DNA of 28,664 nt from the NCBI GenBank assembly GCA_018333395.1, contig JAGXSQ010000019.1:1-28664 (forward strand), read 5' to 3'. Position 1 is the stretch's first letter. Each line of letters starts with the position of its first letter. Below, piece after piece: positions 1 to 7,849 of this stretch. Origin of the DNA: Dethiobacter sp. Lineage in GTDB: Bacteria > Bacillota_D > Dethiobacteria > Dethiobacterales > Dethiobacteraceae. The position numbers and the translations under genes are program-made. The notes under the pieces were generated by a model. The model saw nothing but the letters and a program-made list of their open reading frames with translations, searched no databases and was not told the origin of the DNA.

Positions 1-4
1 CACC

Positions 5-199
5 ATGGCTACCAAAGACGACCTGCAAGCCGTCAAAGACACCATGGCTACCAAAGACGACCTGCAAGCCGTCAAAGACACCATGGCTACCAAAGACGAC
101 CTGCAAGCCGTCAAAGACACTATGGCTACCAAAGACGACCTGCAAGCCGTCAAAGACACTATGGCTACCAAAGACGACCTACAAGCCGTCAGCGCCGGA
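5..199 (+). repeat. 39-bp in-frame tandem repeat, five visible copies
   Basis: Units begin at 5, 44, 83, 122 and 161, each starting ATGGCTACC. Copies are almost identical at DNA level: the ACC/ACT Thr codon before the Met and a CTG/CTA Leu codon vary. The last unit is partial. Near identity, including silent positions, suggests recent expansion by slippage or recombination. The number of units probably differs between strains. The left boundary lies outside the window. Confidence 0.9.
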
Positions 200-424
200 T
201 TGTCTGCCTTGAGCCTGACGGTAGAAAGCATGGATCAACGACTGCTCCGGGTAGAACAGAATCAGGTTCGGATGGAAAATGAACTTACCCCTAAAATCCG
301 TGCCTTATTTGATGCCCGAGAAGTTCAGACAGACATTAATATGCGTATTCTTTCAACTCTTAGCCGTGTTGAAAACAAAGTTGACAAAATGCAGATGGAG
401 ACAATTTATCTCCGCGACAAATAA
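5..424 (+). CDS. Repeat-bearing coiled-coil-like protein, 3' part of a gene cut by the window edge
   Basis: I do not recognise a function. The visible part is 139 residues. It opens with five copies of a 13-residue unit, MATKDDLQAVKDT; the fifth stops after LQAV. An acidic/basic helical tail rich in heptad-like Leu/Val/Met follows (around residues 62-135), which looks like a coiled coil. Bases 2-4 (ACC) encode the Thr expected just before the first Met, so the repeat and reading frame probably continue upstream of the window and the Met at base 5 is not necessarily the start. There is no signal peptide or membrane segment in the visible part. The TAA stop is at 422-424. Small Firmicute proteins with ATKDDL-type repeats are common, but I know of no established role. 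Confidence 0.6.
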   Translation: MATKDDLQAVKDTMATKDDLQAVKDTMATKDDLQAVKDTMATKDDLQAVKDTMATKDDLQAVSAGLSALSLTVESMDQRLLRVEQNQVRMENELTPKIRALFDAREVQTDINMRILSTLSRVENKVDKMQMETIYLRDK

Positions 425-427
425 AAA

Positions 428-447
428 GCCGCAGACCATCCTGCGGC
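428..447 (+). other. Hairpin just after the repeat-protein stop codon
   Basis: A perfect 7-bp GC-rich stem (GCCGCAG / CTGCGGC) with a 6-base loop starts 4 bases after the TAA. It could help end transcription or protect the 3' end. It is not followed by a T run, so it is not a textbook intrinsic terminator. The rest of 425-800 holds only the doubtful reading frame at 514-732 and the toxin-antitoxin promoter. Confidence 0.5.
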
Positions 448-513
448 AAGTTCACTGCGATATTTTACTTCAAGAGAGTTGGCAAAAACAAGCGTCATGC
501 CTGCGAAATTGAT

Positions 514-732
514 ATGACTCTCACAAATGCCGCAGAGCGCATTGAGAGCGGTTTGGTCCGCGATCTAGCCGTAGCGCAGATTTTTGCCACCAGACCGCTT
601 CTATTAACGAAGATGGAACAGGGCGATGTAGGCGGGATGAATATGCACCTGCAGCATTTAATTGACCATGTGGAGCAGATGGACAGAGTGACTAGTCAAC
701 ATGCAAGGCCTTCACTAGGAATCTTATGTTAA
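514..732 (+). CDS. Doubtful 72-residue reading frame, possibly a gene remnant
   Basis: I do not recognise this product. The frame encodes a 72-residue peptide with a plausible helical, coding-like composition up to about residue 60 (AAERIESGLVRDLAVAQ, then HLIDHVEQMDRV). No ribosome binding site precedes the ATG, and the last dozen residues look random, as if the frame runs past a break point. It could be the eroded end of a longer gene. It lies alone between the repeat protein and the toxin-antitoxin pair. Confidence 0.2.
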   Translation: MTLTNAAERIESGLVRDLAVAQIFATRPLLLTKMEQGDVGGMNMHLQHLIDHVEQMDRVTSQHARPSLGILC

Positions 733-754
733 TAAAAATAGACCTGACCCCTTG

Positions 755-797
755 TTGCTGTTGCACACTTAGCATAATTATGATAATAGTAAGCTAA
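755..797 (+). promoter_or_regulatory. Candidate promoter and operator of the Phd/ParE toxin-antitoxin operon
   Basis: A possible -35 TTGCTG (755-760) lies 18 bp before a possible -10 TATGAT (779-784). The perfect 10-bp palindrome CATAATTATG (773-782) overlaps the -10. A wider inverted pair, TTAGC (769-773) and GCTAA (793-797), frames it. Phd/YefM antitoxins bind palindromes at their own promoters, so autoregulation here is a reasonable inference. The promoter assignment itself is tentative. Confidence 0.45.
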
Positions 798-818
798 ACT
801 ATGAGGGGAGGGAAAAAC

Positions 819-1103
819 ATGCCTAATATAAGACCTGTATCCGATCTCCGTAACAATTTTGCTGAAATATCAAGAATAGTTCATGAAAGCTCCGAGCCTG
901 TTTTTTTGACAAAGAATGGCTATGGAGACATGGTCGTCATGAGCATGGAAGCCTTTGAACGTCATCAGTTTAACAGCGAAGTCTACTTCAAGCTGAAAGA
1001 GGCGGAGTTGGAAGCTAAGACGACCGGTAAACGCTTTAAGCATGACGAAGTGTTTTCCGGCCTGAGGCGCAAGCTTCAGGAGAAGGCAGCGGAGGATGTA
1101 TAG
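819..1103 (+). CDS. Phd/YefM-family antitoxin
   Basis: Type II antitoxin of 94 residues that should neutralise the toxin encoded directly downstream and repress its own operon. The N-terminal half has the family pattern (IRPVSDLRNNFAEI, then EPVFLTKNGYGDMVVMSMEA, ending in a Phe-Glu-rich helix), which is the Phd/YefM DNA-binding fold. The C-terminal 45 residues are charged and helical, as expected for the toxin-wrapping arm. I chose the ATG at 819 over the ATG at 801 because GGGAGGG lies about 6 bases upstream of 819, and the first six codons of the longer frame are made of that ribosome-binding sequence. Its stop overlaps the toxin start by 8 bases, giving translational coupling. Confidence 0.88.
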   Translation: MPNIRPVSDLRNNFAEISRIVHESSEPVFLTKNGYGDMVVMSMEAFERHQFNSEVYFKLKEAELEAKTTGKRFKHDEVFSGLRRKLQEKAAEDV

Positions 1104-1413
1104 GATTTCGTATCTTCCCGTGGCCAATCGCGATATAACGGAGGCCGTAAATTATATTGCTGAGACGCTCATCGCGCCAAGAGCGGCACAAGACCTGCTG
1201 GAGGCATTGGATGAATCCATATCCCGCCTGAAGGACTTTCCGTATTCCTGTAGCGCGTATCAGCCGGTAAAGCCTATGGATCAGGAGTATCGCATCATGA
1301 ATGTCAAAAACTACGCCGTTTTTTATACTGTCAATGAACAGGAAAAGCTCGTAGAGGTTTGCCGCGTGATCTATGCAAAGATGGATTTAAGTAAACAGCT
1401 TAGAACTGTTTAA
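1096..1413 (+). CDS. ParE/RelE-superfamily toxin
   Basis: Toxin of 105 residues, the partner of the Phd/YefM antitoxin. Family marks are the opening YRISYLPVANRDITEAVNYI (strand then amphipathic helix), RAAQDLLEALDESISRLKDFP, EYRIMNVKNYAVFYTVNE and VEVCRVIYAKMD, the usual RelE/ParE fold with a terminal strand. Whether it cuts mRNA at the ribosome (RelE-like) or poisons gyrase (ParE-like) cannot be told from sequence alone; the DITEAVNYIAE helix resembles the ParE branch more. The ATG overlaps the end of the antitoxin gene. The gene ends 11 bp from the convergent end of recN, with no terminator visible between them. Confidence 0.88.
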   Translation: MYRISYLPVANRDITEAVNYIAETLIAPRAAQDLLEALDESISRLKDFPYSCSAYQPVKPMDQEYRIMNVKNYAVFYTVNEQEKLVEVCRVIYAKMDLSKQLRTV

Positions 1414-1424
1414 TCTGGGCCTAA

Positions 1425-3110
1425 TTAATCGCTTTCACCACGCACGGTGTTTAGCATCTCACGGGCATGTTCCAGCGCCGCTTGGTTTTGCGGGTCGCCA
1501 CCTAGCATGCGCGCCAGTTCTCTTTCCCTGTCCGCGCCGCTTAGTTCCGCCAGTCCGGTTACTGTTCGCCCTTCTTCCTCCCGCTTGAAAATCTGGAAAT
1601 GGTGGTCGGCGGCAGCGGCAATCAGAGGCTGGTGCGTGACACAGATGACTTGGCGGTGCCGGGAAAGGAACCGCAGTTTTTCCGCTACGGCACGAATAGT
1701 CAGACCACCGATGCCGGCGTCAATTTCGTCGAAAATCAGCGTAGGCACGTTGTCTTGGGCTGCTAGAACGCTTTTCACTGCCAGCATTACGCGGGCAATC
1801 TCCCCGCCTGAGGCTACTTTGCTCAGAGGTTTTAGCGGCTCTCCACTGTTAGCCGAAAACAGAAACTCTATTTTGTCCTGCCCGTGCGCATTGATCACTC
1901 CGACAGCTTCGAGGGCAATGTGCAGCCGAGCGCCTCGCAGCGCCAGGCTCTGCAAGGACTCCCCAATCTCCTTTGCCAGTATATCAGCGGCCTCCCGCCG
2001 TCGCTCGCTTAGCACCCCAGCAGCATGCCAAAGACGTCCGTCCAGCAGCTGCAGCTCGCGGGCGGCGGAGACTACTTTTTCTTTTCGCCCTTCCAAGAGT
2101 GCCAGGTCTTTTTTAATCTGCTGTGCTAGGCTAGTTACCTCCGCTACGGTCGTCCCGTATTTTTTTTTCATCTTTTTATATGTCTCAAGCCGCTCGACCA
2201 CCTGTTGCAGTTCCGCTTCATCAAGTTCCAGGCCCTCATGGTAGTCGCGCAGTTCCCGCGCCACCTCCGCCAGCTCCTGCATTGCCGCCGCCACCTGTTC
2301 CGCCAGGCAAGCCAAATCTTCGTCCAGTGCGGACGTAGCCGTAAGTTCCTTGGCTGCCTCACCCAATCGGTCCATAATAGCCGCACCGTACGTGCCTTCG
2401 CACAGTTCAGCGTAGATTTTCGCTGTTCGCTCCCGCAGTCGCTGCGCCTGGGAAAGCTTCTTAAAGCGTTTCCCCAGCGACTCCTCCTCGTCGCTCGTAA
2501 GCGCCGCCGCCGTTATTTCCGCCAACTGATAGCGTAGGAAGTCCGCCTTACGTTCAAGTTCGGCATCATCGCCGCCGAGCTCGTCCAGGAGCTTTTGCGT
2601 TGCGGAGCGCTCACGGTGCACCTCGGCCAACTCCTGCAGCGAAGCAGCCAGTTGCGGGCCACCGTATGCATCGAGCAAGCGACGCTGCACACTTCCGGAA
2701 AGCAGTGATTGCTGCTGGTGCTGACCGTGCAGATCAACCAGTTTCTGCCCCAAGGCAGCTAGCTGCACAAGCGGTTGCACCCGACCATTAATGCGACAGA
2801 TATTCGGGCCACCGGCCCGCAGTTCACGACCTAGGATTAATTCTTTGTCTGCCGCAGGGCAGAAATTTTCCTCATCCTGCTCCGTTTCCGGCAGGTTACC
2901 GGCAAAAACGGCCTGCAGCAGAGCGCCGTCAGCGCCGAAGCGAACAGCTTCTGCGCCAGCCCGTCCGCCAAGAAGCAGTTCCAGAGCCCCCACCAGCAAC
3001 GATTTGCCGGCGCCGGTCTCGCCGCTGATCACATTCAGCCCGGCACCGGGATAAAAAGACAAGTTGTCTATCAAAGCCAGGTTGCGGACTTCCAGCAGAC
3101 GCAACATCAT
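1425..3110 (-). CDS. recN: DNA repair protein RecN
   Basis: SMC-like ATPase of 561 residues acting in double-strand-break repair, where it gathers broken ends for RecA loading. The Walker A motif GETGAGKS is at residues 30-37. A long coiled-coil middle (about 170-360) is followed by the ABC signature region (SKVASGGEIARVML) and Walker B (LIFDEIDAGIGG). The length is normal for the family. Its ATG overlaps the nadK stop by 4 bases (ATGA), so the two are translationally coupled. In many Firmicutes argR precedes recN; here nadK does, and no argR is present in the window. This is the last gene of the long minus-strand block. Confidence 0.97.
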   Translation of the reverse strand: MMLRLLEVRNLALIDNLSFYPGAGLNVISGETGAGKSLLVGALELLLGGRAGAEAVRFGADGALLQAVFAGNLPETEQDEENFCPAADKELILGRELRAGGPNICRINGRVQPLVQLAALGQKLVDLHGQHQQQSLLSGSVQRRLLDAYGGPQLAASLQELAEVHRERSATQKLLDELGGDDAELERKADFLRYQLAEITAAALTSDEEESLGKRFKKLSQAQRLRERTAKIYAELCEGTYGAAIMDRLGEAAKELTATSALDEDLACLAEQVAAAMQELAEVARELRDYHEGLELDEAELQQVVERLETYKKMKKKYGTTVAEVTSLAQQIKKDLALLEGRKEKVVSAARELQLLDGRLWHAAGVLSERRREAADILAKEIGESLQSLALRGARLHIALEAVGVINAHGQDKIEFLFSANSGEPLKPLSKVASGGEIARVMLAVKSVLAAQDNVPTLIFDEIDAGIGGLTIRAVAEKLRFLSRHRQVICVTHQPLIAAAADHHFQIFKREEEGRTVTGLAELSGADRERELARMLGGDPQNQAALEHAREMLNTVRGESD

Positions 3111-3985
3111 ATCAACTCCGGTTCCCTGTGAATAACTTTCATCAGCTTTCTGTGCAGAAGCGAGTAAAAATCGGTGCCTCGCAACTGGACAAGCGGCGTC
3201 GTCAGCGGCGCACGCGTCACCTGCACTAGGTCGTTATCTTGGAGAGAAAGGGTTACCTGTCCGTCCACCGTCAGTACCACCTCAGCCTGACGCGTCAGCA
3301 TACGCAAAGAAACGCGCTCGTTGCTCGAAACAACCACAGAGCGATGATGCAACAAGTGCGGGCAGATGGGCGTAATTATCATCACGTCCAATGCCGGATT
3401 AACAATTGGCCCGCCGGCTGAGAGCGAGTAGCCTGTAGAACCGGTAGGTGTAGCCACAATCAAGCCATCACAAGGGTACGATTCCAGATGTTTGGCATTC
3501 ACATAGGTATCCACATAGATAATGCGGGAAGCGGGCCCCTTGGTGGCCACCACATCATTTAACGCCGTATACTCAGCCACCAGCTTGTCCTCCCGCAGGA
3601 CACGAGCCGACAGCATCAGCCTGTGACAGATCTCGTATTTTCCTGCCAGTAAAAGTTTCAGCGCTTCTTCCAACAGCGGCGGCTCCACCTCGGCCAAAAA
3701 ACCCATCTGCCCCAGGTTGACACCGAGCAGCGGCAGGTTGGTGCCGGTAAACTGTCGCGCCACCCGCAAGATAGTGCCATCACCGCCCAAAACAACAAGC
3801 AGATCTGTAAGGCTCGCGAACTCTTCCATAGGAATGTACCGGACACCATCAAGAATTTCCGCATCTGTAGTAACAGGCAAAAAGACCGGAACTTCTTTCT
3901 GATGCAGATAGGCCACAATTCTGGCCACCAGTTCTCGGACGTCCTTCTTCTTTTTCCAGTCAGGAATCACACCAATGCCCTGCAT
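3107..3985 (-). CDS. nadK: NAD kinase
   Basis: ATP- or polyphosphate-dependent NAD kinase of 292 residues, the only route to NADP. The diagnostic GGDG motif is at residues 67-70 (VVLGGDGTILRVAR). It is followed by LLGVNLGQMGFLAEV, the ALNDVV segment and the conserved glycine-rich DGLIVATPTGSTGYSLSAGG stretch. The ATG is preceded by AGAGGTGG at good spacing. It lies between the membrane-anchored nuclease-like gene and recN. The flavoprotein with a GltD-type NAD(P) site and the NADP-linked FolD sit in the same gene block, so NADP supply and use are physically linked here. Confidence 0.97.
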   Translation of the reverse strand: MQGIGVIPDWKKKKDVRELVARIVAYLHQKEVPVFLPVTTDAEILDGVRYIPMEEFASLTDLLVVLGGDGTILRVARQFTGTNLPLLGVNLGQMGFLAEVEPPLLEEALKLLLAGKYEICHRLMLSARVLREDKLVAEYTALNDVVATKGPASRIIYVDTYVNAKHLESYPCDGLIVATPTGSTGYSLSAGGPIVNPALDVMIITPICPHLLHHRSVVVSSNERVSLRMLTRQAEVVLTVDGQVTLSLQDNDLVQVTRAPLTTPLVQLRGTDFYSLLHRKLMKVIHREPELI

Positions 3986-4003
3986 GTTCCACCTCTTTTC
4001 AGA

Positions 4004-4423
4004 TCAGACGCGGAAGCTGACCTGCTGCAGCGTCTCCTTCTCCATATTCAAAACAACTATGCCGGCAACCCTGAAGGCCAGCACATCGCGCAAAAGGGCA
4101 TTGCGCCACATTTTGGACTGCAGACGCATACCCTTACCGTCCCGGTATACGCACACCAAGTACCGCCGCCCGTCGCTCCGGGCGACCAGGTAGTCGCTTT
4201 TAAGCTCGAAACGGAAGCTGTTCTCCCCAATGTCCATCTGCACATCCACCGCCGGCTTTACCTTCAGAACCTTATAGCCGGCACTCTCCAGGAGTTGCAC
4301 GGTGGGGGCACTCCCCTGGTCAGGCCGCTTGCCGCGGACACGCCGTCGTTTACGGAACAGCCAAAAAAGAGTCGCCATAAAGACAAGTGCCAGCAGTGTC
4401 CAATCCTGGGGCCTTAGTCCCAT
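4004..4423 (-). CDS. Membrane-anchored protein with a degenerate PD-(D/E)XK nuclease-like domain
   Basis: A protein of 139 residues. Residues 8-23 form one hydrophobic segment followed by a basic RKRRR stretch, indicating a single N-terminal anchor with the rest in the cytoplasm. Residues 41-139 resemble the restriction-endonuclease-like fold: LLESAGYKVL, then KSDYLVARSDGRRYLV with a candidate catalytic Asp77, then a helix and NMEKETLQQVSF. Active relatives that I recall carry E-x-K in the next strand; here it is Cys91-Val-Tyr93, so nuclease activity looks lost. This assignment is inference from pattern. I chose the ATG at 4423, with AGGTGG about 5 bases upstream, over a GTG at 4444 that lacks a site. 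It sits between tlyA and nadK in the same orientation. Confidence 0.6.
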   Translation of the reverse strand: MGLRPQDWTLLALVFMATLFWLFRKRRRVRGKRPDQGSAPTVQLLESAGYKVLKVKPAVDVQMDIGENSFRFELKSDYLVARSDGRRYLVCVYRDGKGMRLQSKMWRNALLRDVLAFRVAGIVVLNMEKETLQQVSFRV

Positions 4424-4445
4424 TTCAACCACCTGCCTCGCCACT

Positions 4446-5276
4446 TTATTCGCCGTGCGGGGGCAGGTTCCCTTTCAGCAGAAACTCTTCGTGGGCCGCC
4501 GTCACCACGCCGACAAATTTAGCCTTGTCCGGCGTTTCTGCTAGCCCATCCCGGCACAAGTAAAGCAAATATTCGATGTTGCCTTCCGGTCCTCGCAGCG
4601 GCGAATACGTGACTCCTGCCGCCACATAGCCTTCCTTGGCCGCCGCCGCCACCACCCGCTCCAACACAGCCAAGTGGTCAGCTGCAGCGCGGACTACGCC
4701 TCTTTTGCCAACCCGTCCCTTCCCTACCTCAAACTGCGGCTTGACGAGGGCGATGATTTCCGGAACATCAAGGCTTTTAAGGACCGGCAAAACAAGCGTC
4801 AGAGAGATAAAAGAGACATCGATAACAGCCAAAGCCACTGACTCGCCTACCTGTCCCGGTGAGAGTCGGCGGATGTTGGTCCGCTCCATCACGACTACCC
4901 GCTCGTCCTGGCGCAAGCGCCAGTCCAACTGTCCGTAGCCGACATCAATGCTATAGACTCTGGACGCGCCGGCCTGCAAGAGACAGTCGGTAAAACCGCC
5001 GGTGGAGGCTCCGACATCTATAGCAGTTTTACCGTGAACATCCACGGCAAATTCTGCAAGCGCCTTCGCCAGTTTCAAGCCGCCGCGGGAAACGTAGCGC
5101 GGCAGCTGGCGCACCTGCACTTCCGCCCCGCTATCTACCGGCATACCCGACTTGCCGGCCGGCTGGCCGTTCACCAGCACCAATCCGGCCATCACCGCCG
5201 CACGAGCGGCCGAACGGGTCGCGAAAAAACCACGCTCTACCAGCAGCACGTCTAACCGCTCTCGTCGTGCGCCCAC
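4446..5276 (-). CDS. tlyA: TlyA-family rRNA 2'-O-methyltransferase
   Basis: Probable cytidine 2'-O-methyltransferase acting on 16S/23S rRNA. An S4 RNA-binding domain is at the N-terminus (RRERLDVLLVERGFFATRS, GLVLVNGQ). The Rossmann methyltransferase domain follows, with the SAM-binding AIDVGASTGGFTDCLLQ, then SIDVGYGQLDWRLRQD and ALVKPQFEVGKG. I chose the GTG at 5274-5276: GAGGGG lies 5 bases upstream, and relatives start only a few residues before the RLDVLLVERG motif. An ATG 13 codons earlier is open but has no such site. The chosen start lies inside the end of dxs (25-base overlap), so translation is coupled. A dxs-tlyA-nadK-recN order is widespread in Firmicutes. Confidence 0.95.
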   Translation of the reverse strand: MGARRERLDVLLVERGFFATRSAARAAVMAGLVLVNGQPAGKSGMPVDSGAEVQVRQLPRYVSRGGLKLAKALAEFAVDVHGKTAIDVGASTGGFTDCLLQAGASRVYSIDVGYGQLDWRLRQDERVVVMERTNIRRLSPGQVGESVALAVIDVSFISLTLVLPVLKSLDVPEIIALVKPQFEVGKGRVGKRGVVRAAADHLAVLERVVAAAAKEGYVAAGVTYSPLRGPEGNIEYLLYLCRDGLAETPDKAKFVGVVTAAHEEFLLKGNLPPHGE

Positions 5277-7165
5277 GGCAACCCCTCGTTCCGCTCTCCG
5301 GCCAGCCAGAGACAAGCGTTCACAATGCCGGCCATCGTCAGGCCGAGATCTGCCAGGAGCTTTTCCCTGGTGCCATGGCCCACAAACTGATCCGGGACGC
5401 CAAGTCTCCGCACAGGCAGTAAAGGCAACCCTATCTCCGCCAACAATTCCAAGACTGCCGCTCCAAAACCGCCCGCCAGGGCATGCTCTTCCACCGTCAG
5501 CAGCCCGTAGCGGACAGAGGCGGCCACCTCCCGCAGTAATTCCTCATCCAGCGGCTTGATAAACACTGGATCGACTACAGCGGCTTCCAAGCCCAGCCGG
5601 GACAATTGCTCTGCCGCCTCCAGGGCAGCGTGGACAGCCGTTCCTACTGCCAAAATCGCCACATCTTTCCCCTGCCGCAAAAGCTCCCCCCGGCCCCATG
5701 GTAAAAGGCGCGGCTCTTCCGCCGCCGCACCGGTCGTCTTGTCCCGCGGGTAGCGGACAGCTACCGGCCCATCGTGGGCCAGGGCGGTGGTCACTGCGTG
5801 ACGCAGCATATTCTCCTCCCGCGGCGCAATGATGGAGATGCCAGGGATATGGCGGAGATAAGACAAGTCAAAAAGCCCGTGGTGAGTTTCCCCGTCTTCT
5901 CCGACAACGCCGGCGCGGTCCAGAGCAAACAACACCGGTAGCCCCTGCAGACAGACATCGTGAAGAATCTGGTCGTAGGCCCGTTGCAGGAAAGTAGAAT
6001 AAACAGCCACCACCGGACGAAACCCGGCGCTGGCCAACCCCGCCGCAAAAGTCACGGCGTGTTGCTCGGCAATGCCCACATCAAAAAAACGTTCCGGATA
6101 TGCTTTGGCAAACCGGACGAGCCCCGTGCCGCTGGCCATGGCCGCCGTAATGGCTACCAGCTTGGGGTTGGTTGCGGCTGCCGCAGTGATAGTACGGCCA
6201 AACACTTCCGTGTACGTAGGGATTGCACTGTCCTGCCGTTTGGCTAGAGATTGAGGGTCAAAAGGACCAATACCGTGATAAATGTCCGGGTTTCCTTCCG
6301 TAAAGTCAAAGCCTTTGCCCTTTTTAGTCAGGACATGAATTAACACCGGTCCTCTCATTTTTTGCGCCCCGCGCAGCACACCAAGCAAAGCATCAAGCTG
6401 GTGGCCGTTGACCGGCCCCAGATAAGTAAAGCCTAGCTCCTCAAAAAGCATCCCCGGCACAAGCAGAAATTTCAGAGCATCCTTCAGCCGCTCTGCCGAC
6501 TTAACCATCCGCCCGCCAATGGCCGGAATTTTTCTGATAATTTCCTCCACGTCTTCCTTAACGCGGAAATATTTGGGGTCAGTGCGCAACCTGTCCAGGT
6601 AAGCGGCCATGGCGCCGACGTTTTGAGCAATAGACATCTCGTTGTCATTCAAGACCACCAGCAGATCCGTCCCGGTATGTCCGGCGTGATTTAAAGCCTC
6701 AAAAGCCAAGCCGCCGCCCATAGCTCCATCTCCGATAACAGCGATGACCCGATGCTTTTCTTTAAGTAAGTCGCGCGCTGCGGCTATTCCAAGCGCCGCA
6801 GAAATGGAAGTGGAGCTGTGCCCGGTTCCGTAAACATCATGGACGCTTTCCCGCCGCTTGGGGAAACCGCTCAACCCCCCAAAACACCTTAGCGTGTCAA
6901 ACCTGTCCCGCCGCCCGGTCAGCAGTTTGTGGACATAGGACTGATGGCCAACGTCCCAAACAATTTTATCGTCCGGGCTATTAAAGACGGTATGTAAAGC
7001 GATCGTCAACTCCACCACGCCCAAGTTAGAAGCCAGGTGTCCGCCGTTTTGCGCCACTGCTTCCAGCAGAAAAGTACGCACCTCGTCAGCAAGCTGCAAA
7101 AGCTCTGTCACACTGAAATTTTTTAAGTCCAGGGGGGCATTAACCCTGGAAAGCAACTTGCCCAT
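5252..7165 (-). CDS. dxs: 1-deoxy-D-xylulose-5-phosphate synthase
   Basis: Thiamine-diphosphate enzyme of 637 residues that condenses pyruvate and glyceraldehyde 3-phosphate, the first step of the MEP isoprenoid pathway. Visible marks: SNLGVVELTIALH (about residues 46-58), DVGHQSYVHKLLTGR (71-85), the TPP/Mg motif GDGAMGGG (145-152) with the Asn-Asp-Asn segment at 172-174, and the transketolase C-terminal region with DVGIAEQHAVTFAAGLA and LDRAGVVGEDG. It is full length. Its ATG lies 8 bp after the oapA stop. Together with ispA on the other side of the OLE RNA it supplies and uses isoprenoid precursors, the standard neighbourhood of OLE. Confidence 0.98.
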   Translation of the reverse strand: MGKLLSRVNAPLDLKNFSVTELLQLADEVRTFLLEAVAQNGGHLASNLGVVELTIALHTVFNSPDDKIVWDVGHQSYVHKLLTGRRDRFDTLRCFGGLSGFPKRRESVHDVYGTGHSSTSISAALGIAAARDLLKEKHRVIAVIGDGAMGGGLAFEALNHAGHTGTDLLVVLNDNEMSIAQNVGAMAAYLDRLRTDPKYFRVKEDVEEIIRKIPAIGGRMVKSAERLKDALKFLLVPGMLFEELGFTYLGPVNGHQLDALLGVLRGAQKMRGPVLIHVLTKKGKGFDFTEGNPDIYHGIGPFDPQSLAKRQDSAIPTYTEVFGRTITAAAATNPKLVAITAAMASGTGLVRFAKAYPERFFDVGIAEQHAVTFAAGLASAGFRPVVAVYSTFLQRAYDQILHDVCLQGLPVLFALDRAGVVGEDGETHHGLFDLSYLRHIPGISIIAPREENMLRHAVTTALAHDGPVAVRYPRDKTTGAAAEEPRLLPWGRGELLRQGKDVAILAVGTAVHAALEAAEQLSRLGLEAAVVDPVFIKPLDEELLREVAASVRYGLLTVEEHALAGGFGAAVLELLAEIGLPLLPVRRLGVPDQFVGHGTREKLLADLGLTMAGIVNACLWLAGERNEGLPWAHDESG

Positions 7166-7173
7166 TTAGAACC

Positions 7174-7767
7174 TCACTTTCTCCGTGGCGGGAGCTGCCG
7201 GCCGAAAAGCAAACGTCCAGGTAAAGCCGCCTCTATCTTTGCCAGAACGACCGCAGACCAAAGAATGATGTCGGTTGGCCGGTCCATGGCCACAGCCTTG
7301 CCGAAGGCTTTGCCGCCCACGGTCAGGGCGGAAATCAGGCCGGTTGTCAGAATGCTCACAAAGGGACTTTCCGTAACATGCCCCTCGGCAACCAAGCGCA
7401 GTACGAGAAAAGCAGCCAGCACCCCGCTAATAATATTGGAGATGTCGCCCACCACGTCGCTGCAAAAGTTAGCCACCCGGTCGGCATGGCGCACCAGATA
7501 CAGCGCTTCTCTCGCGCCAGGAACCTTTTTTGCTGCCTTAGCCAACAACGGCACCTCGTCGGCAGCTGCGGCGGCAATACCGATCATATCAAAAAGTGTG
7601 CCGGTAAAAACAATGGCCAGCAGTATGAACAGAGCGGCAAAAAAAGATTCCAGAACCCCAAAGAGAAGTTGGGTGATCACGCTAATCAGGATGGCCAGCA
7701 CAAAGGCCAGTAAAGAGCTGGCGGCTACCCAGCGCAGACGAGGAGTTTTTTTTAGGTTTTGGTTCAC
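7174..7767 (-). CDS. oapA: OapA, OLE RNA-associated integral membrane protein
   Basis: Membrane protein of 197 residues that in Bacillus halodurans binds OLE RNA and places the complex at the membrane. Four hydrophobic segments are visible, at about residues 12-34, 36-58, 106-127 and 134-154. Between them is a charged loop (residues 70-104), and the C-terminus is short and basic (RQLPPRRK). The acidic pair Asp104 and Asp108 (SDVVGD) falls where, as I recall, paired Asp changes in the B. halodurans protein give a dominant defect. The start is GTG, with AGGAG 8 bases upstream. The identification rests mainly on its place between the OLE RNA and dxs, plus length and topology. General annotation may call it a CorB-like or DUF21-like protein. 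Confidence 0.88.
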   Translation of the reverse strand: MNQNLKKTPRLRWVAASSLLAFVLAILISVITQLLFGVLESFFAALFILLAIVFTGTLFDMIGIAAAAADEVPLLAKAAKKVPGAREALYLVRHADRVANFCSDVVGDISNIISGVLAAFLVLRLVAEGHVTESPFVSILTTGLISALTVGGKAFGKAVAMDRPTDIILWSAVVLAKIEAALPGRLLFGRQLPPRRK

Positions 7768-7849
7768 AAGACCCGCTCCTGCAGCAGACGTTGGTCAAGT
7801 AACTTTATTTTCCCCGATAAAAAAAAAGACTAGTACAATTATAAAATAA

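Noticed and set aside
5..199. CRISPR array
   Set aside because: The 39-bp units are directly adjacent with no spacers, and all read in frame within one protein.
428..447. Intrinsic terminator after the repeat protein
   Set aside because: The stem is good, but no run of T follows, so I list it only as a hairpin.
1447..3054. Long plus-strand reading frames opposite recN
   Set aside because: They are antisense to a clear full-length recN, lack ribosome binding sites and have Ser/Arg/Ala-rich compositions typical of reverse-strand frames in a GC-rich gene.
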